NCBI GenBank assembly: GCA_020912385.1
Contig: CP087211.1
Location: 372,001 to 436,000 of the forward strand
DNA length: 64,000 nt
Source: Neofusicoccum parvum
Lineage: Eukaryota > Ascomycota > Dothideomycetes > Botryosphaeriales > Botryosphaeriaceae
Direction: 5' to 3'
Of the stretch, positions 1-8,711 are shown one piece after another. The notes under the pieces were generated by a model. The model saw only the letters and a program-made list of their open reading frames with translations, did not search any database and was not told the origin of the DNA. The position numbers were made by a program, and so were the translations under genes. How positions within the stretch are numbered: position 1 is the first letter of the stretch; every line of letters starts with the position of its first letter.

Positions 1-517
1 TGAGAGGGGTTCGTGGGAATGGAATTACAAAGGTGAGTAGCTGGAAGAGTGCGGAGACGAATGGAACACGAGATGGCGGGGTATTGTTGCTGGTCAGACG
101 GTGATAGAGAGGCGGTGGAGAGGTGGACCGTGACACTGGCCGACGCGCGGTACTTCTCACGTTCTGTAGGGCTGAGCGCGACAGCTTGGGAGCTCGGGAG
201 CTTGGGCCAAGCCTGTATGTTGCTCGACGTGACGGACAGCCACCTGCAGCTCTCAATGGTTCGCTAGAGTTAAGCATTTGTCCCGAGGCTCGTTTGGATT
301 CTTGATCTTGTTACCGACAGCTGAGCCTTCAATATTTTGTTCTTTTAATTTGGATTTTCATATGTGCTGCTGCCTTGCACCGATACCCATCAAGACCTGC
401 ATCTAAGCAGTACTTCTGCTGAAAGCATTCGCTAGCTGGGATTTTACCATCACTACTTTCCCCTTGCATCGAGTACAAACAGTTAGAGAATCGCTTACTC
501 ATTCCTCAAACCCCTAC
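1..517. other. Left-edge non-coding stretch
   Basis: No supported gene. The short open frames here are under 75 codons, overlap one another and show no recognisable motif. The segment lies downstream of the leftward-reading TFIIIC subunit gene and probably contains its 3' UTR next to the window edge. Confidence 0.5.
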
Positions 518-2797
518 TCAAAGCGCCAGATCCTCAATCCTGATCAGCCCATCTCCCATACCCGCCGCTGCCCATCCACCGCACCTCAAATTCGGATTCC
601 ACGCCACCTGCGTCGACGCCGTCTCCTCTTCATAGATAGTGTTGTACACCACGCCCTCGTACTGATTCGGCAATCCCTGCTCGACCCAAAGCTTGTAAAC
701 CTCCGCCTTGAACCCGTCAACGATCCTGGCTATTGGTCCGGCGTGCTTCAGCTCTCTCTTCGGCCTCGCTTTGACGACAGTCTCTGGCGGTTTCTTGAGA
801 TCGCTCCGTGTATCTGCAGCCGCAGAAGCTTCATCGACGATGCCATTCTTGTCTATCGCGCGCCGCCATTCGTGCATGAACCACGTCTGATGCCACATCT
901 CTGCTTTAGCAATCAGCACCTTGCGCATCGGGTTGGTGGAAATGACCATGCCGTCTGTGCAGCCGATGAGAGTGAATGGATGAACGGGGCTTGCGGAGAT
1001 GTGTTGGATGTTGCTGTTTGCGCGGCCGACGCTCATGTTGACGTGGAAGCGACGGAGTGACAGCGCCAGGAGAGTGTAGTTCTCATCGCAGGTCAGGAAG
1101 CTTTGAGAGACGTCGTGCCACTGCAATGGCGCACTTCCTGTACGCGATCGCTGGGAGAACGTAACATCATGGTTCGGGGCGCGGATGTCAATCAACTGAA
1201 GGAAGCCATCCATGCTGCTTGTTGCAATGCAGTGTGGATGAGACGGGTATGCTGACGCGATGCTTAGAACGTAGCTGCTGTGGGCGTTTCGATATAATAG
1301 AGGACGGGAGACAGTAAGGCTGTCTGAAAGAAGAGAGTCGGAGATGTCCAAAACTGCGATATTCCCGTTGGAGCACCCGGCCGCAAGATGGTTGCTTGAC
1401 AACCATGCCATACTGGTGTATATACAGTCGGGTGGCTTCGACTCAAAAGCAGCCTTTCGTATATGAATATACTGGGGCTCTGAAGACTTTGGATATCTGA
1501 TATCCAGAACTCTTATCCTCCCGTCTCCCCAAACTCCTGCAAGAAGCCCGAGGTGAACCTCGTCGCCATCCTCATCCTTTCTCCGAGGCATAGGACACCA
1601 CTTCATAGCGCGCACTGTTCCCCAATCCGTGCATATCGCAAGTTCGAGCTGTGGAGGGATGTTATAGTCTAGGTGGCCCTCGTCCAACGGACGGATACTC
1701 CAGACTTGGATAGCAGCTGGTGTAGGCTCTGCAGGAACGAAGCCCGGAGCAGAGAAATTTCCCGTTGTTTTGTACGACTTGACTCGCTGCAGCGCTGCGG
1801 CAGAGACGTATTGTGAATCCTCTTGCCATGGAACCCATTCCAGACATTGGATCTTGGAACCCAAGCTGAACAACCATGCTTGTCTAAGAGGCGGGCCCTT
1901 CACACCATCTAGCGGCCCGTCTTCGTCATTGCTCCTGTGAGCATCCTTTGACCATGCCTGACCGATGTTGATAAACTCGCCTGCTAGAAGCTGCACAGGG
2001 TTCTGATTCCTGGCAGGACCCAAGAGCACCGTCTGTTCGGATTTTCCAGTTTGCGGGAGGTAATGTGCCGCGTCGCTTGCTGATAGTTCGTGAGTCTCCT
2101 GTCGCATCTTGAATGCCTGCTCGCCTCCTCTTTCATGGTACCACTCCCATCCCTTAGTGGCTTCGTGCTCACGAAGGGATTTCGTGTAGGCCGGACTGAA
2201 GGCCATACCGCCTTCTCCATGTTTGTTTGCTTTTCTACTAGGCAAGACAGGTTCATCGTGCCACTTATCGCGAGCGGTGGTTGCAGGGATGACATCTTCC
2301 TTGGCAGGGCCGAAAAGGTTCAGTATCCTGGTGTCCTTGCCAGTGTTGTGGTACATTTCAGGAACACCTCTTGAGGAAAGCCTGATCTCGGGCTCTTGGT
2401 GGGCGTGCGCCCGTGAGCTAAGCAAACTAAAGCTGCCGGTTTTGAAGGTAGATGCTTCGGCCCGCTGCACGAAGCCGGGCTTGAGCGGCTTACCCTTGCC
2501 CTTCTTTTTGGGGGCATGACGGTCATCTTCGGGGCCAATTATGTCGTCGTCGCTCAGCATCTCATCGACGTCGCCGTCATCGTCATCTCCAGATGCAGCG
2601 CCAACGGAAATGTCATCCTCGACATCTGGCTCGTCCTCCGCACCTGCTACGTCAAAGTCGTCATCGTCACCAGAATCTTCATCCTGGGCGAAGAGGTCGC
2701 TTGCTTCAGCTTCATCGCCCAAGTCAAGGCCTTCGAAGGCGTCGTTGGTGTAGCGCTTGGCTGGGCGTGCTCTGCCGGATGTTCGCCGGGTAGCCAT
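518..2797 (-). CDS. TFIIIC WD40-repeat subunit (Tfc6/Sfc6-like)
   Basis: Single-exon gene, 759 aa. The N-terminus is basic and AT-hook-like (RRTSGRARPAKR), followed by a long Asp/Glu-rich segment (about residues 20-90). The C-terminal half carries degenerate WD40 blades, seen in phrases such as IQCLEWVPWQ, GLLAGVWGDGRIRVLDIR, NHLAAGCSNGNIAVLDIS and ATSSMDGFLQLIDIR. This layout matches the Tfc6/Sfc6 (human TFIIIC110) subunit, which with its partner binds the B box of tRNA genes and recruits TFIIIB and RNA polymerase III in the nucleus. The start is the first ATG of the frame and gives the expected basic N-terminus. It is divergent from the RING-CH gene. It could be another nuclear WD40 protein, but the acidic leader plus this blade sequence favours TFIIIC. 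Confidence 0.75.
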   Translation of the reverse strand: MATRRTSGRARPAKRYTNDAFEGLDLGDEAEASDLFAQDEDSGDDDDFDVAGAEDEPDVEDDISVGAASGDDDDGDVDEMLSDDDIIGPEDDRHAPKKKGKGKPLKPGFVQRAEASTFKTGSFSLLSSRAHAHQEPEIRLSSRGVPEMYHNTGKDTRILNLFGPAKEDVIPATTARDKWHDEPVLPSRKANKHGEGGMAFSPAYTKSLREHEATKGWEWYHERGGEQAFKMRQETHELSASDAAHYLPQTGKSEQTVLLGPARNQNPVQLLAGEFINIGQAWSKDAHRSNDEDGPLDGVKGPPLRQAWLFSLGSKIQCLEWVPWQEDSQYVSAAALQRVKSYKTTGNFSAPGFVPAEPTPAAIQVWSIRPLDEGHLDYNIPPQLELAICTDWGTVRAMKWCPMPRRKDEDGDEVHLGLLAGVWGDGRIRVLDIRYPKSSEPQYIHIRKAAFESKPPDCIYTSMAWLSSNHLAAGCSNGNIAVLDISDSLLSDSLTVSRPLLYRNAHSSYVLSIASAYPSHPHCIATSSMDGFLQLIDIRAPNHDVTFSQRSRTGSAPLQWHDVSQSFLTCDENYTLLALSLRRFHVNMSVGRANSNIQHISASPVHPFTLIGCTDGMVISTNPMRKVLIAKAEMWHQTWFMHEWRRAIDKNGIVDEASAAADTRSDLKKPPETVVKARPKRELKHAGPIARIVDGFKAEVYKLWVEQGLPNQYEGVVYNTIYEEETASTQVAWNPNLRCGGWAAAGMGDGLIRIEDLAL

Positions 2798-3230
2798 TGT
2801 GTTGCCGCGGTCCAGGTGAAGCTGGAAGGATTAGAGCCAGAATTTTTTCCGTAGGCCGAGATCACGGCGCGCGGTTTCGGATTGCCAGTGTTCACATGCT
2901 CCGGCGACCGCGGGCCCGCAGTCGGCGTGTCAGTGTCAGGCGGACGCGTGGGCGAGGTTGCGCGGAGATGGGGCTTTGACGCGGCGGGCAGAGATTGACG
3001 ACCAGCACGCGCGCTGAGCCTCAGGCTGCGGTCCGGCGAGACCACTGCCGCGCCCGTAGCCGAGCTCCGGATGACATCGACGCATGCCAGGCAAACGCCA
3101 GACAACTCCACAGCCTCCACTTGACATCGCTTTTGCCTCTGCTGTTTTCCCGCGCAGCCCGTGGCCTATGTCGTCCTAGTACCGCTCCCGCGTCGCCCCA
3201 TCCGCATATCCATCCCGCAGCATCCCCAGC
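2798..3230. promoter_or_regulatory. Divergent intergenic region, TFIIIC subunit / RING-CH ligase
   Basis: A 433-bp GC-rich spacer between two genes reading outward. It must hold both 5' UTRs and promoters. No TATA box or other clear element was picked out, and the small open frames overlapping it show no conserved sequence. Confidence 0.6.
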
Positions 3231-4889
3231 ATGGCATCTCTACCTCCCCGCCAGGCGTCGCAGCGCCGCTCGTCACCCCGCGAACAGGGCAGCTCCGCCG
3301 ACGCGACCAACCTGCCACGCGCCGACAGCGAATCCTTCTCTACCGCTTCTGTCGACTCCGACACCGTCCTTTTCGACAGCGCCTACAACTACCCCGCGAA
3401 CGGCCCATCGCAAACGACCGAGGCTAAGCAGGCCCCCGCCGCCGGCTCGCAGCGGCCGCAGCACAAGGAGGAAGAGGAGGAGCCGCGCAAGTGCTGGATC
3501 TGCTTCAACGACGAGACAGAGGATGGACCCGGCTCCTCAGCATGGCGCAGCCCATGTCCCTGCGCCCTGGTGGCCCACGAGGACTGCTTGCTCGACTGGG
3601 TCGCCAGCCAGGAAGCCCCCAATGCCCGCCGTCAGGCTGGCTCCGGCTCCAAGATCAAGTGCCCGCAGTGCAAGTCGGAAATCCACCTAAAGCGCCCCAC
3701 CAGCAAGGTCGTCGACGGAGTGCGGGCCATTGAGCGCCTGACGGGCATGTTGATACTGCCGGGAACGATGGGCGTGTTGGTATACACCTGCTACCAGGCC
3801 TGCTTCATGCACGGCGTGAGCACCGTCTACGCGCTGTTCGGCCTCGAGGACGGGTACCGGATCCTGAAGCCACTGCACCAGGCGCCCGCCGTGCTGCGCG
3901 ACCGCGCGCACAACTCGGTGGCTCTGGCGGTCGCAACGCGCTTCTTCCAGCACGCCCGCCTGCACTTCGGGCTATCCGCCATCCCTCCCATCCTGGTCGC
4001 GTCGCGCGTCTCCATCGCCGACAGCGTCCTGCCCATCCTCCCCGTCGTGTTCCTCGCCTCCTCCAACGCCGGCGACGACGTGCTCAACTTCGGCCACTGG
4101 CCGCCCAGCGCCGCGCTCTCCTTCTCGCTCCTCCCCTACATCCGCGGCGCCTACAACACATACATGGAGAAAGTCTGGGGCGAGCGCCAGCGGCAATGGC
4201 TCAAGGAGATCCAGCCGCGGGCCGGCGAGACGGACGACGACGCGAACGACGAGAACCGGGCCGACGCCGAGCCGTTCCAGGAGGACGACGGCGCCATCTT
4301 CGAGCTCAACCTGGACCTGGTCGAGGAGGACGACGACGACGAGGAAGAGCACTTCCACGACGACTTCCACGACCTGCCCGGCATGGGCCAGTGGCCAGGC
4401 GACCAGCAGCGCGCGCCGCCGCTCGGCGCACCCCCGCTCGACGACCACGCCGCCGGGCCCCAAGCACACGGTCAGCAGCAACAGCAGCAAGGAGGCGGAG
4501 CGGCGGCGGCGGCAGCGGCACAGCAGCAACAGCCGCGGCCGCGGCCCCGCCCGCGCGCCCAGCACCGCGAGCGCAACCTCATCTTCCAGACGACCAACAT
4601 CGCCGACACGGTGCTGGGCGCGCTGGTGTTCCCGTCGATCGCGGCGGCCGTGGGCGAGCTGATACGGCTCGGGCTGCCCAGGAGCTGGGTGACGCCGCCG
4701 GCGGGGGGCGCGGGGCGGGCGACGGGGTTCCTGCAGCAGCGGTGGGCGCGCAGCCTGGTGGGCGGGTGCCTGTTCGTGGCGGTCAAGGACGCGGTGCTGC
4801 TGTACGTGCGGTGGAGGATGGCGCAGAACCACCGCAAGAGGCAGGTGCTGGACTACGACAAGAAGAAGGGGAAGGTCGTGGAGCGGTGA
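3231..4889 (+). CDS. RING-CH (MARCH-type) membrane E3 ubiquitin ligase
   Basis: Single exon, 552 aa. The RING-CH (C4HC3) finger is complete: C88, C91, C109, C111, H116, C119, C144 and C147. After it come hydrophobic stretches (around residues 170-195, 245-290 and near 460-520) that look like membrane segments, split by an Asp/Glu-rich and a Gln/Ala/Pro-rich low-complexity linker (about residues 345-445). MARCH-type ligases sit in ER, endosomal or other inner membranes and transfer ubiquitin to membrane substrates, as yeast Ssm4/Doa10 does. This protein is far shorter than Doa10, so it is a small MARCH-like ligase whose substrate cannot be told. The start is the first in-frame ATG, after a C-rich leader. 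It converges on the C2H2 gene downstream. Confidence 0.8.
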   Translation: MASLPPRQASQRRSSPREQGSSADATNLPRADSESFSTASVDSDTVLFDSAYNYPANGPSQTTEAKQAPAAGSQRPQHKEEEEEPRKCWICFNDETEDGPGSSAWRSPCPCALVAHEDCLLDWVASQEAPNARRQAGSGSKIKCPQCKSEIHLKRPTSKVVDGVRAIERLTGMLILPGTMGVLVYTCYQACFMHGVSTVYALFGLEDGYRILKPLHQAPAVLRDRAHNSVALAVATRFFQHARLHFGLSAIPPILVASRVSIADSVLPILPVVFLASSNAGDDVLNFGHWPPSAALSFSLLPYIRGAYNTYMEKVWGERQRQWLKEIQPRAGETDDDANDENRADAEPFQEDDGAIFELNLDLVEEDDDDEEEHFHDDFHDLPGMGQWPGDQQRAPPLGAPPLDDHAAGPQAHGQQQQQQGGGAAAAAAAQQQQPRPRPRPRAQHRERNLIFQTTNIADTVLGALVFPSIAAAVGELIRLGLPRSWVTPPAGGAGRATGFLQQRWARSLVGGCLFVAVKDAVLLYVRWRMAQNHRKRQVLDYDKKKGKVVER

Positions 4890-5392
4890 TCCCCGTCGTC
4901 GCGAGACTTGCTTGGGCGGAGCTGCGGTTTCTTCTCGGATATCAGGAGGCTTAGGGGCGGCCGGATGGGGGGTTATGAGTCTTCTTGAACCTCGCTTCTA
5001 CTTCTTCAATCTTCGGAATTTCTGAGCCTGTTGTTGTCGTGGCATCGGCATTTATTGGGGATTCCCTTTATTTGGATCACTTTCTGGACTAGGTCTTCGG
5101 CTGGCTCCTGGAAGTTGGTTGGGCGGTCAGACATGTGGGCAAGCAGGCAGGGTGTATTGGCGTTCTGGGCGAAAAGAAGAGGCACGGGTGGTATGGTGAA
5201 TAACATCAGAGAAAAGCACTCTGCTCCATATGAAAGAAATCAAATTTGTGAGAGAAAGTTTTGTCGTCTAATGTTTGATTGATTTGTTCTCTGCATGAAC
5301 TTGTGATTGCCTCATGGGTATCTAGTTTCCTTTTAACGCCATTTACACCCCCAAAGAAGAATTGCCGTCCGCTGTCGTCGCCATGTCGTCGA
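4890..5392. other. Convergent 3' intergenic region
   Basis: About 500 bp between two convergent genes. It is T-rich on the plus strand, consistent with 3' UTR and polyadenylation sequence for both. No further gene was seen. Confidence 0.5.
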
Positions 5393-6357
5393 CTACTCCA
5401 CGAAGAGGGTCTGCGGGATGAAGTTGTTGTGGCATTGGCAGCCAGGGTCGCGGCAGCCGGTCGGCAGAGGGGGCTCAGGGCCCAGATCCTCGTCCTCGAC
5501 GATCTCCTCCTGATCCTCCAGGTCTCCAGCCTCGACAGCCTTCTCCTCGCCCTTAGGCTTCTCCTTCTCCTTCTCGGTCTCGACGGGAGCACCGAAGGCC
5601 TTCTTGAAACCGCCCTTAGCGGCGGGAGCGGCAGGCGCGGCAGGAGCAGCGTCTCCCTCTTTCTTGGCATCTCCGAAGGCGCTCTTGAAGCCGCCCTTCT
5701 TGAATCCACCGCCGCCCGAGGGTTTGACGGCGGCGCTGGTGAGGTCGAGCTTGACGAGGCCGGCCTCCTTGTCACGGGCGCGCTCGTCTTTGCGAGCCTT
5801 GGCGGCGGCCTCTGGGTCCTTGGACATGACCCTCATGTCCTTAAGACGCTGTGAAGGATGTTAGTTTGATGCTCGAGGGAAGATTTAAATATTTAGCGAG
5901 GGGGTTAAGAGTGGAGGGGTGGGTGGAGGGTTGCGGGAGGGAGGGAGCGCGCAGGCTGTGCTGACCCTCACATGCATGTGCGAACACCTGTAGGTGTAGT
6001 CAATGGGTTACTTTCCTTCTTGTGTTGGTGGTCATACGACGAGATGTGGGCTTCATAATCGTTGTGGCGCTGGTAGCCCTTGTTGCAAAGATCGCCTGGA
6101 GTTGATGTCAGTGAAAATGCTCGAGCCAGGAGATCTGAGATGAAGCCTACAGAAGAAGTTGAGGGCGGCTTGACGAGCGCTCTCAGTCTAGTAAGATGGG
6201 GTCAGCAAGGTTTCTGTTTGAGTTCGTAGCTGTGCGGGGCAGGCCGCCGCGGCTGGAGCTGTTGACCTTCGGGGCAGGGTTCGTGAAGTGGGCGCGCTGT
6301 ACAATAGATTAGTGAGACCTTCACTGGACCAGATACATGGAGGCTTACAGGAGGCAT
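5393..6357 (-). CDS. Small C2H2 zinc-finger protein (GPATCH8/ZNF804-like finger)
   Basis: Five-exon model: 6357-6349, 6296-6267, 6187-6151, 6095-about 6016, 5848-5393. The joined N-terminus contains FFCDLCNKGYQRHNDYEAHISSYDH, recognisable piecewise as a C2H2 finger (C-x2-C, later H and H) of the kind in a conserved fungal family. After it come HQHKK and RLKDMRVMSKDPEAAAKARK, then Gly/Lys/Ala-rich sequence and an acidic tail ending in GCRDPGCQCHN. Introns 1-3 have GT-AG ends. The fourth junction is odd: the conserved frame (HKK then RLKDM) needs the intron to begin with GA at 6015, while the only nearby GT donor (6011) adds four bases and brings a stop. Function is unknown; RNA- or chromatin-linked roles are guesses. 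The exon 1 start is tentative. Confidence 0.6.
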
Positions 6358-6621
6358 TGCGAGTGATCTTGCGTGCCGCGGACGTGGTTGGGTTGAGATA
6401 TCCGCAAAGTCGCAAGCTGTCGTCTAGGTAGGCGAGTTGGTGTTGCGGCTCTAGACCTGGCGGGGGCGCGGCGCGTCTGACAAAGGCGATCGGCGCTCGG
6501 CAACGACTTTCGCCGATGGGCCGGGCAGCGCGTCACAGGCCAGCCATTTCCGCTTACCTCCACCGCGTCTCTCCCGAACTTCCACTGCGTCATCCATCTA
6601 CGCCAACCCAGGCCCACCGCC

Positions 6622-7824
6622 ATGCCGTACCCCGCCCACGACGCGGAGTCGGTCTTCAGCCTTGAAATCCTTGAGCCTTCTCCCGTCGATGACACCCCCT
6701 GTGAGGAGAAGCAGAGCTATTTCCCCGACGATGCTGTTCCGGAAGATCCTCCGCCAAAGTTGTTGCCACGTGCAACTACAATAGGCCTCAGTGGCCATGG
6801 TCCTGTGTTTTACTGTATGTATAATATCCGAACCACTCTTCAGATTTCCTCAATCCTCCCTCAAGAATTTTCGTCCCAATTTTGTCTCCTTTCAAAGTCC
6901 AATCCATTGTCCACCCGCCAAGAATTGCTTCTCTCTCCCTCTCCTCTGAAATGCGCAACTCTCTCTGGGATCCACTTAATATCTTTCCATCTTCAACTTC
7001 ACCAATCCTCTCCAAAGAACAATGAGACCATTTGGAGTCCTTGGTCTCCTCCCCTCGACATTTCAGCTGATTATTACGTAGTAACTCGCATCCAAAAATA
7101 CTCATCCTACGCCTTCTCCGTCTTCGCCGCCGCCCACATCGCCAACACCGCCCTCATACCTCTCGCAACCCGCTCAATCGCCGCGAGCGACTCTTACCTC
7201 CTCCTCACGCGACCCTACTACCAGGACATCCCCTTCGAACCCCTCCTCGTCATCGGCCCGCTCGTCGCTCACGTCGGCTCCGGCCTAGCCCTGCGCCTGT
7301 ACCGGCGCCGCCAAGCGACCAAGCGCTACGCCGGCGACACGGCCACGTTCTACGAGCGCCGGCGGGTGCCGTGGCCGAAGCTCAGCGGAACCTCGGCGCT
7401 CGGGTGCGTGGCGACGGCGCTGGTCGGTGCCCACGCCTTCGTCAACCGCGTCCTCCCGCTGTGGGTCGAGGGCAGCTCCGCGGGCATCGGGCTCGAGTAC
7501 GTGAGCCACGCGTTCGCGCGCCACCCCGCAGCCTCGTTTTCGGGCTTCACGGCGCTAGTCGGCGTGACGGTGTGGCACGCCGTGTGGGGCTGGGCCAAGT
7601 GGTTGGGTCTGACGCCGGCGGGCGTGGTCAGGGGCGGTGTTGAGGGCCAGCTGAGCAGGAAGAGGAGGTGGTATGGTGTCAATGCCGTGGCGGCGGCGAT
7701 CACCGGTCTGTGGTTGTGGGGTGGAGTCGGGGTCGTTGGGCAGGGTGGCGCCGCGACTGGGTGGGTGGCGAAGGATTACGACGCGCTTTTCAAGAGTATT
7801 CCTTACTTTGGAGAATACCTTTGA
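6622..7824 (+). CDS. Mcp1-like mitochondrial membrane protein
   Basis: Two exons, 6622-6814 and 7082-7824, 311 aa. The 267-nt intron starts GTATGT and ends TAG; splicing gives GHGPVFY joined to LTRIQKYSSYAF, restoring a smooth family sequence. Hydrophobic segments follow: SVFAAAHIANTALIPLA, LLVIGPLVAHVGSGLAL, LGCVATALVGAHAFV, FTALVGVTVWHAVWGWA and AAAITGLWLWGGVGVVG, about five membrane spans. This pattern matches fungal Mcp1 (DUF1691), a mitochondrial outer-membrane protein that suppresses loss of ER-mitochondria contact (ERMES/Mdm10) and takes part in lipid homeostasis with Vps13. The polar N-terminal 60 residues fit a cytosolic tail. Confidence 0.75.
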   Translation: MPYPAHDAESVFSLEILEPSPVDDTPCEEKQSYFPDDAVPEDPPPKLLPRATTIGLSGHGPVFYCMYNIRTTLQISSILPQEFSSQFCLLSKSNPLSTRQELLLSPSPLKCATLSGIHLISFHLQLHQSSPKNNETIWSPWSPPLDISADYYVVTRIQKYSSYAFSVFAAAHIANTALIPLATRSIAASDSYLLLTRPYYQDIPFEPLLVIGPLVAHVGSGLALRLYRRRQATKRYAGDTATFYERRRVPWPKLSGTSALGCVATALVGAHAFVNRVLPLWVEGSSAGIGLEYVSHAFARHPAASFSGFTALVGVTVWHAVWGWAKWLGLTPAGVVRGGVEGQLSRKRRWYGVNAVAAAITGLWLWGGVGVVGQGGAATGWVAKDYDALFKSIPYFGEYL

Positions 7825-8711
7825 GGAACCGGTATAGAGAAATGGGGGGCGGCTTGTTTGAGTTTTTGGGCGAGGAGTATTACTGTGGTATGGGCGGCAT
7901 GATGTGTACGACTTCATCAAAGATATCCGGCGCTCTTCTAGAGTTGGCATCTCCTCTTATCTGAGAAATGGCCCATAGATGGTCAACTAGAATGGGATTT
8001 TATTTGTCAAGAGGAGGGAACAGTGAACAGCCTTCGGGACCTCAGCGGGATTTCCACAACGTGATCGATATACAGAGAGAACATTTAGAAAGCACGAGCA
8101 ACATATTGAGACTAAGTGGGGACAGTAAAGACAGATTCAGGAGGATGACCTATTTGAAGAAACCGTCTTATCACTTGATAGATTCATGAAATTCTGTGTA
8201 CGTGAGGTCGGCACTTTTCCCTTCCTTTTCGCAATAACAGCTGCCGTATAATTTAAGGCACCCTCGTCGTGGATGATGGTCGGCTCCTCACAGGCCAACA
8301 GCATCACATTTGTCCCTTCTCCGTATTATATTTGCAGTCAGTTCCATAGAAAACAAATCAAGGGGAGTAGAAATGAAAGAATAATACCGATGCTATAATT
8401 CTGTATGCGTCAAACGCGGGATATCATACAACCCATCTCGCCCACACAAAAGCGAAGACAAGGAAAGAGAAGTGCTTCATAAAGTACAACGCAAAAGCCA
8501 CGAAGCCATTTGCAAAGAAAAGAAAATCAAACTCCAATAATGTAAGCATGCAAATTCATCATCATGCAAACCGAATCAATCTTTTTGCACCTCTTCTCCG
8601 ACGAGAGAGAGATCAAAGAAACGAACACCGCATGTACGCCTAACCCACCACCCCGAGTATGCAGGCCCCACCAGGTTTCCGTTACGCCGACTAGACTCGC
8701 TTACCGCCTGT
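7825..8711. other. Convergent intergenic region
   Basis: An 887-bp spacer between the convergent Mcp1-like and Mcm10 genes. It is markedly more AT-rich than its flanks and has no reading frame with family resemblance. It probably holds both 3' UTRs. No tRNA or repeat was recognised. Confidence 0.5.

Noticed and set aside
464..1060. 198-codon frame on the plus strand
   Set aside because: It lies antisense to the TFIIIC subunit gene and shows no motif; a shadow of GC-rich coding sequence.
3972..4832. 286-codon minus-strand frame rich in Arg, Val and Leu
   Set aside because: It is antisense to the RING-CH gene and its composition is that of a frame shadow.
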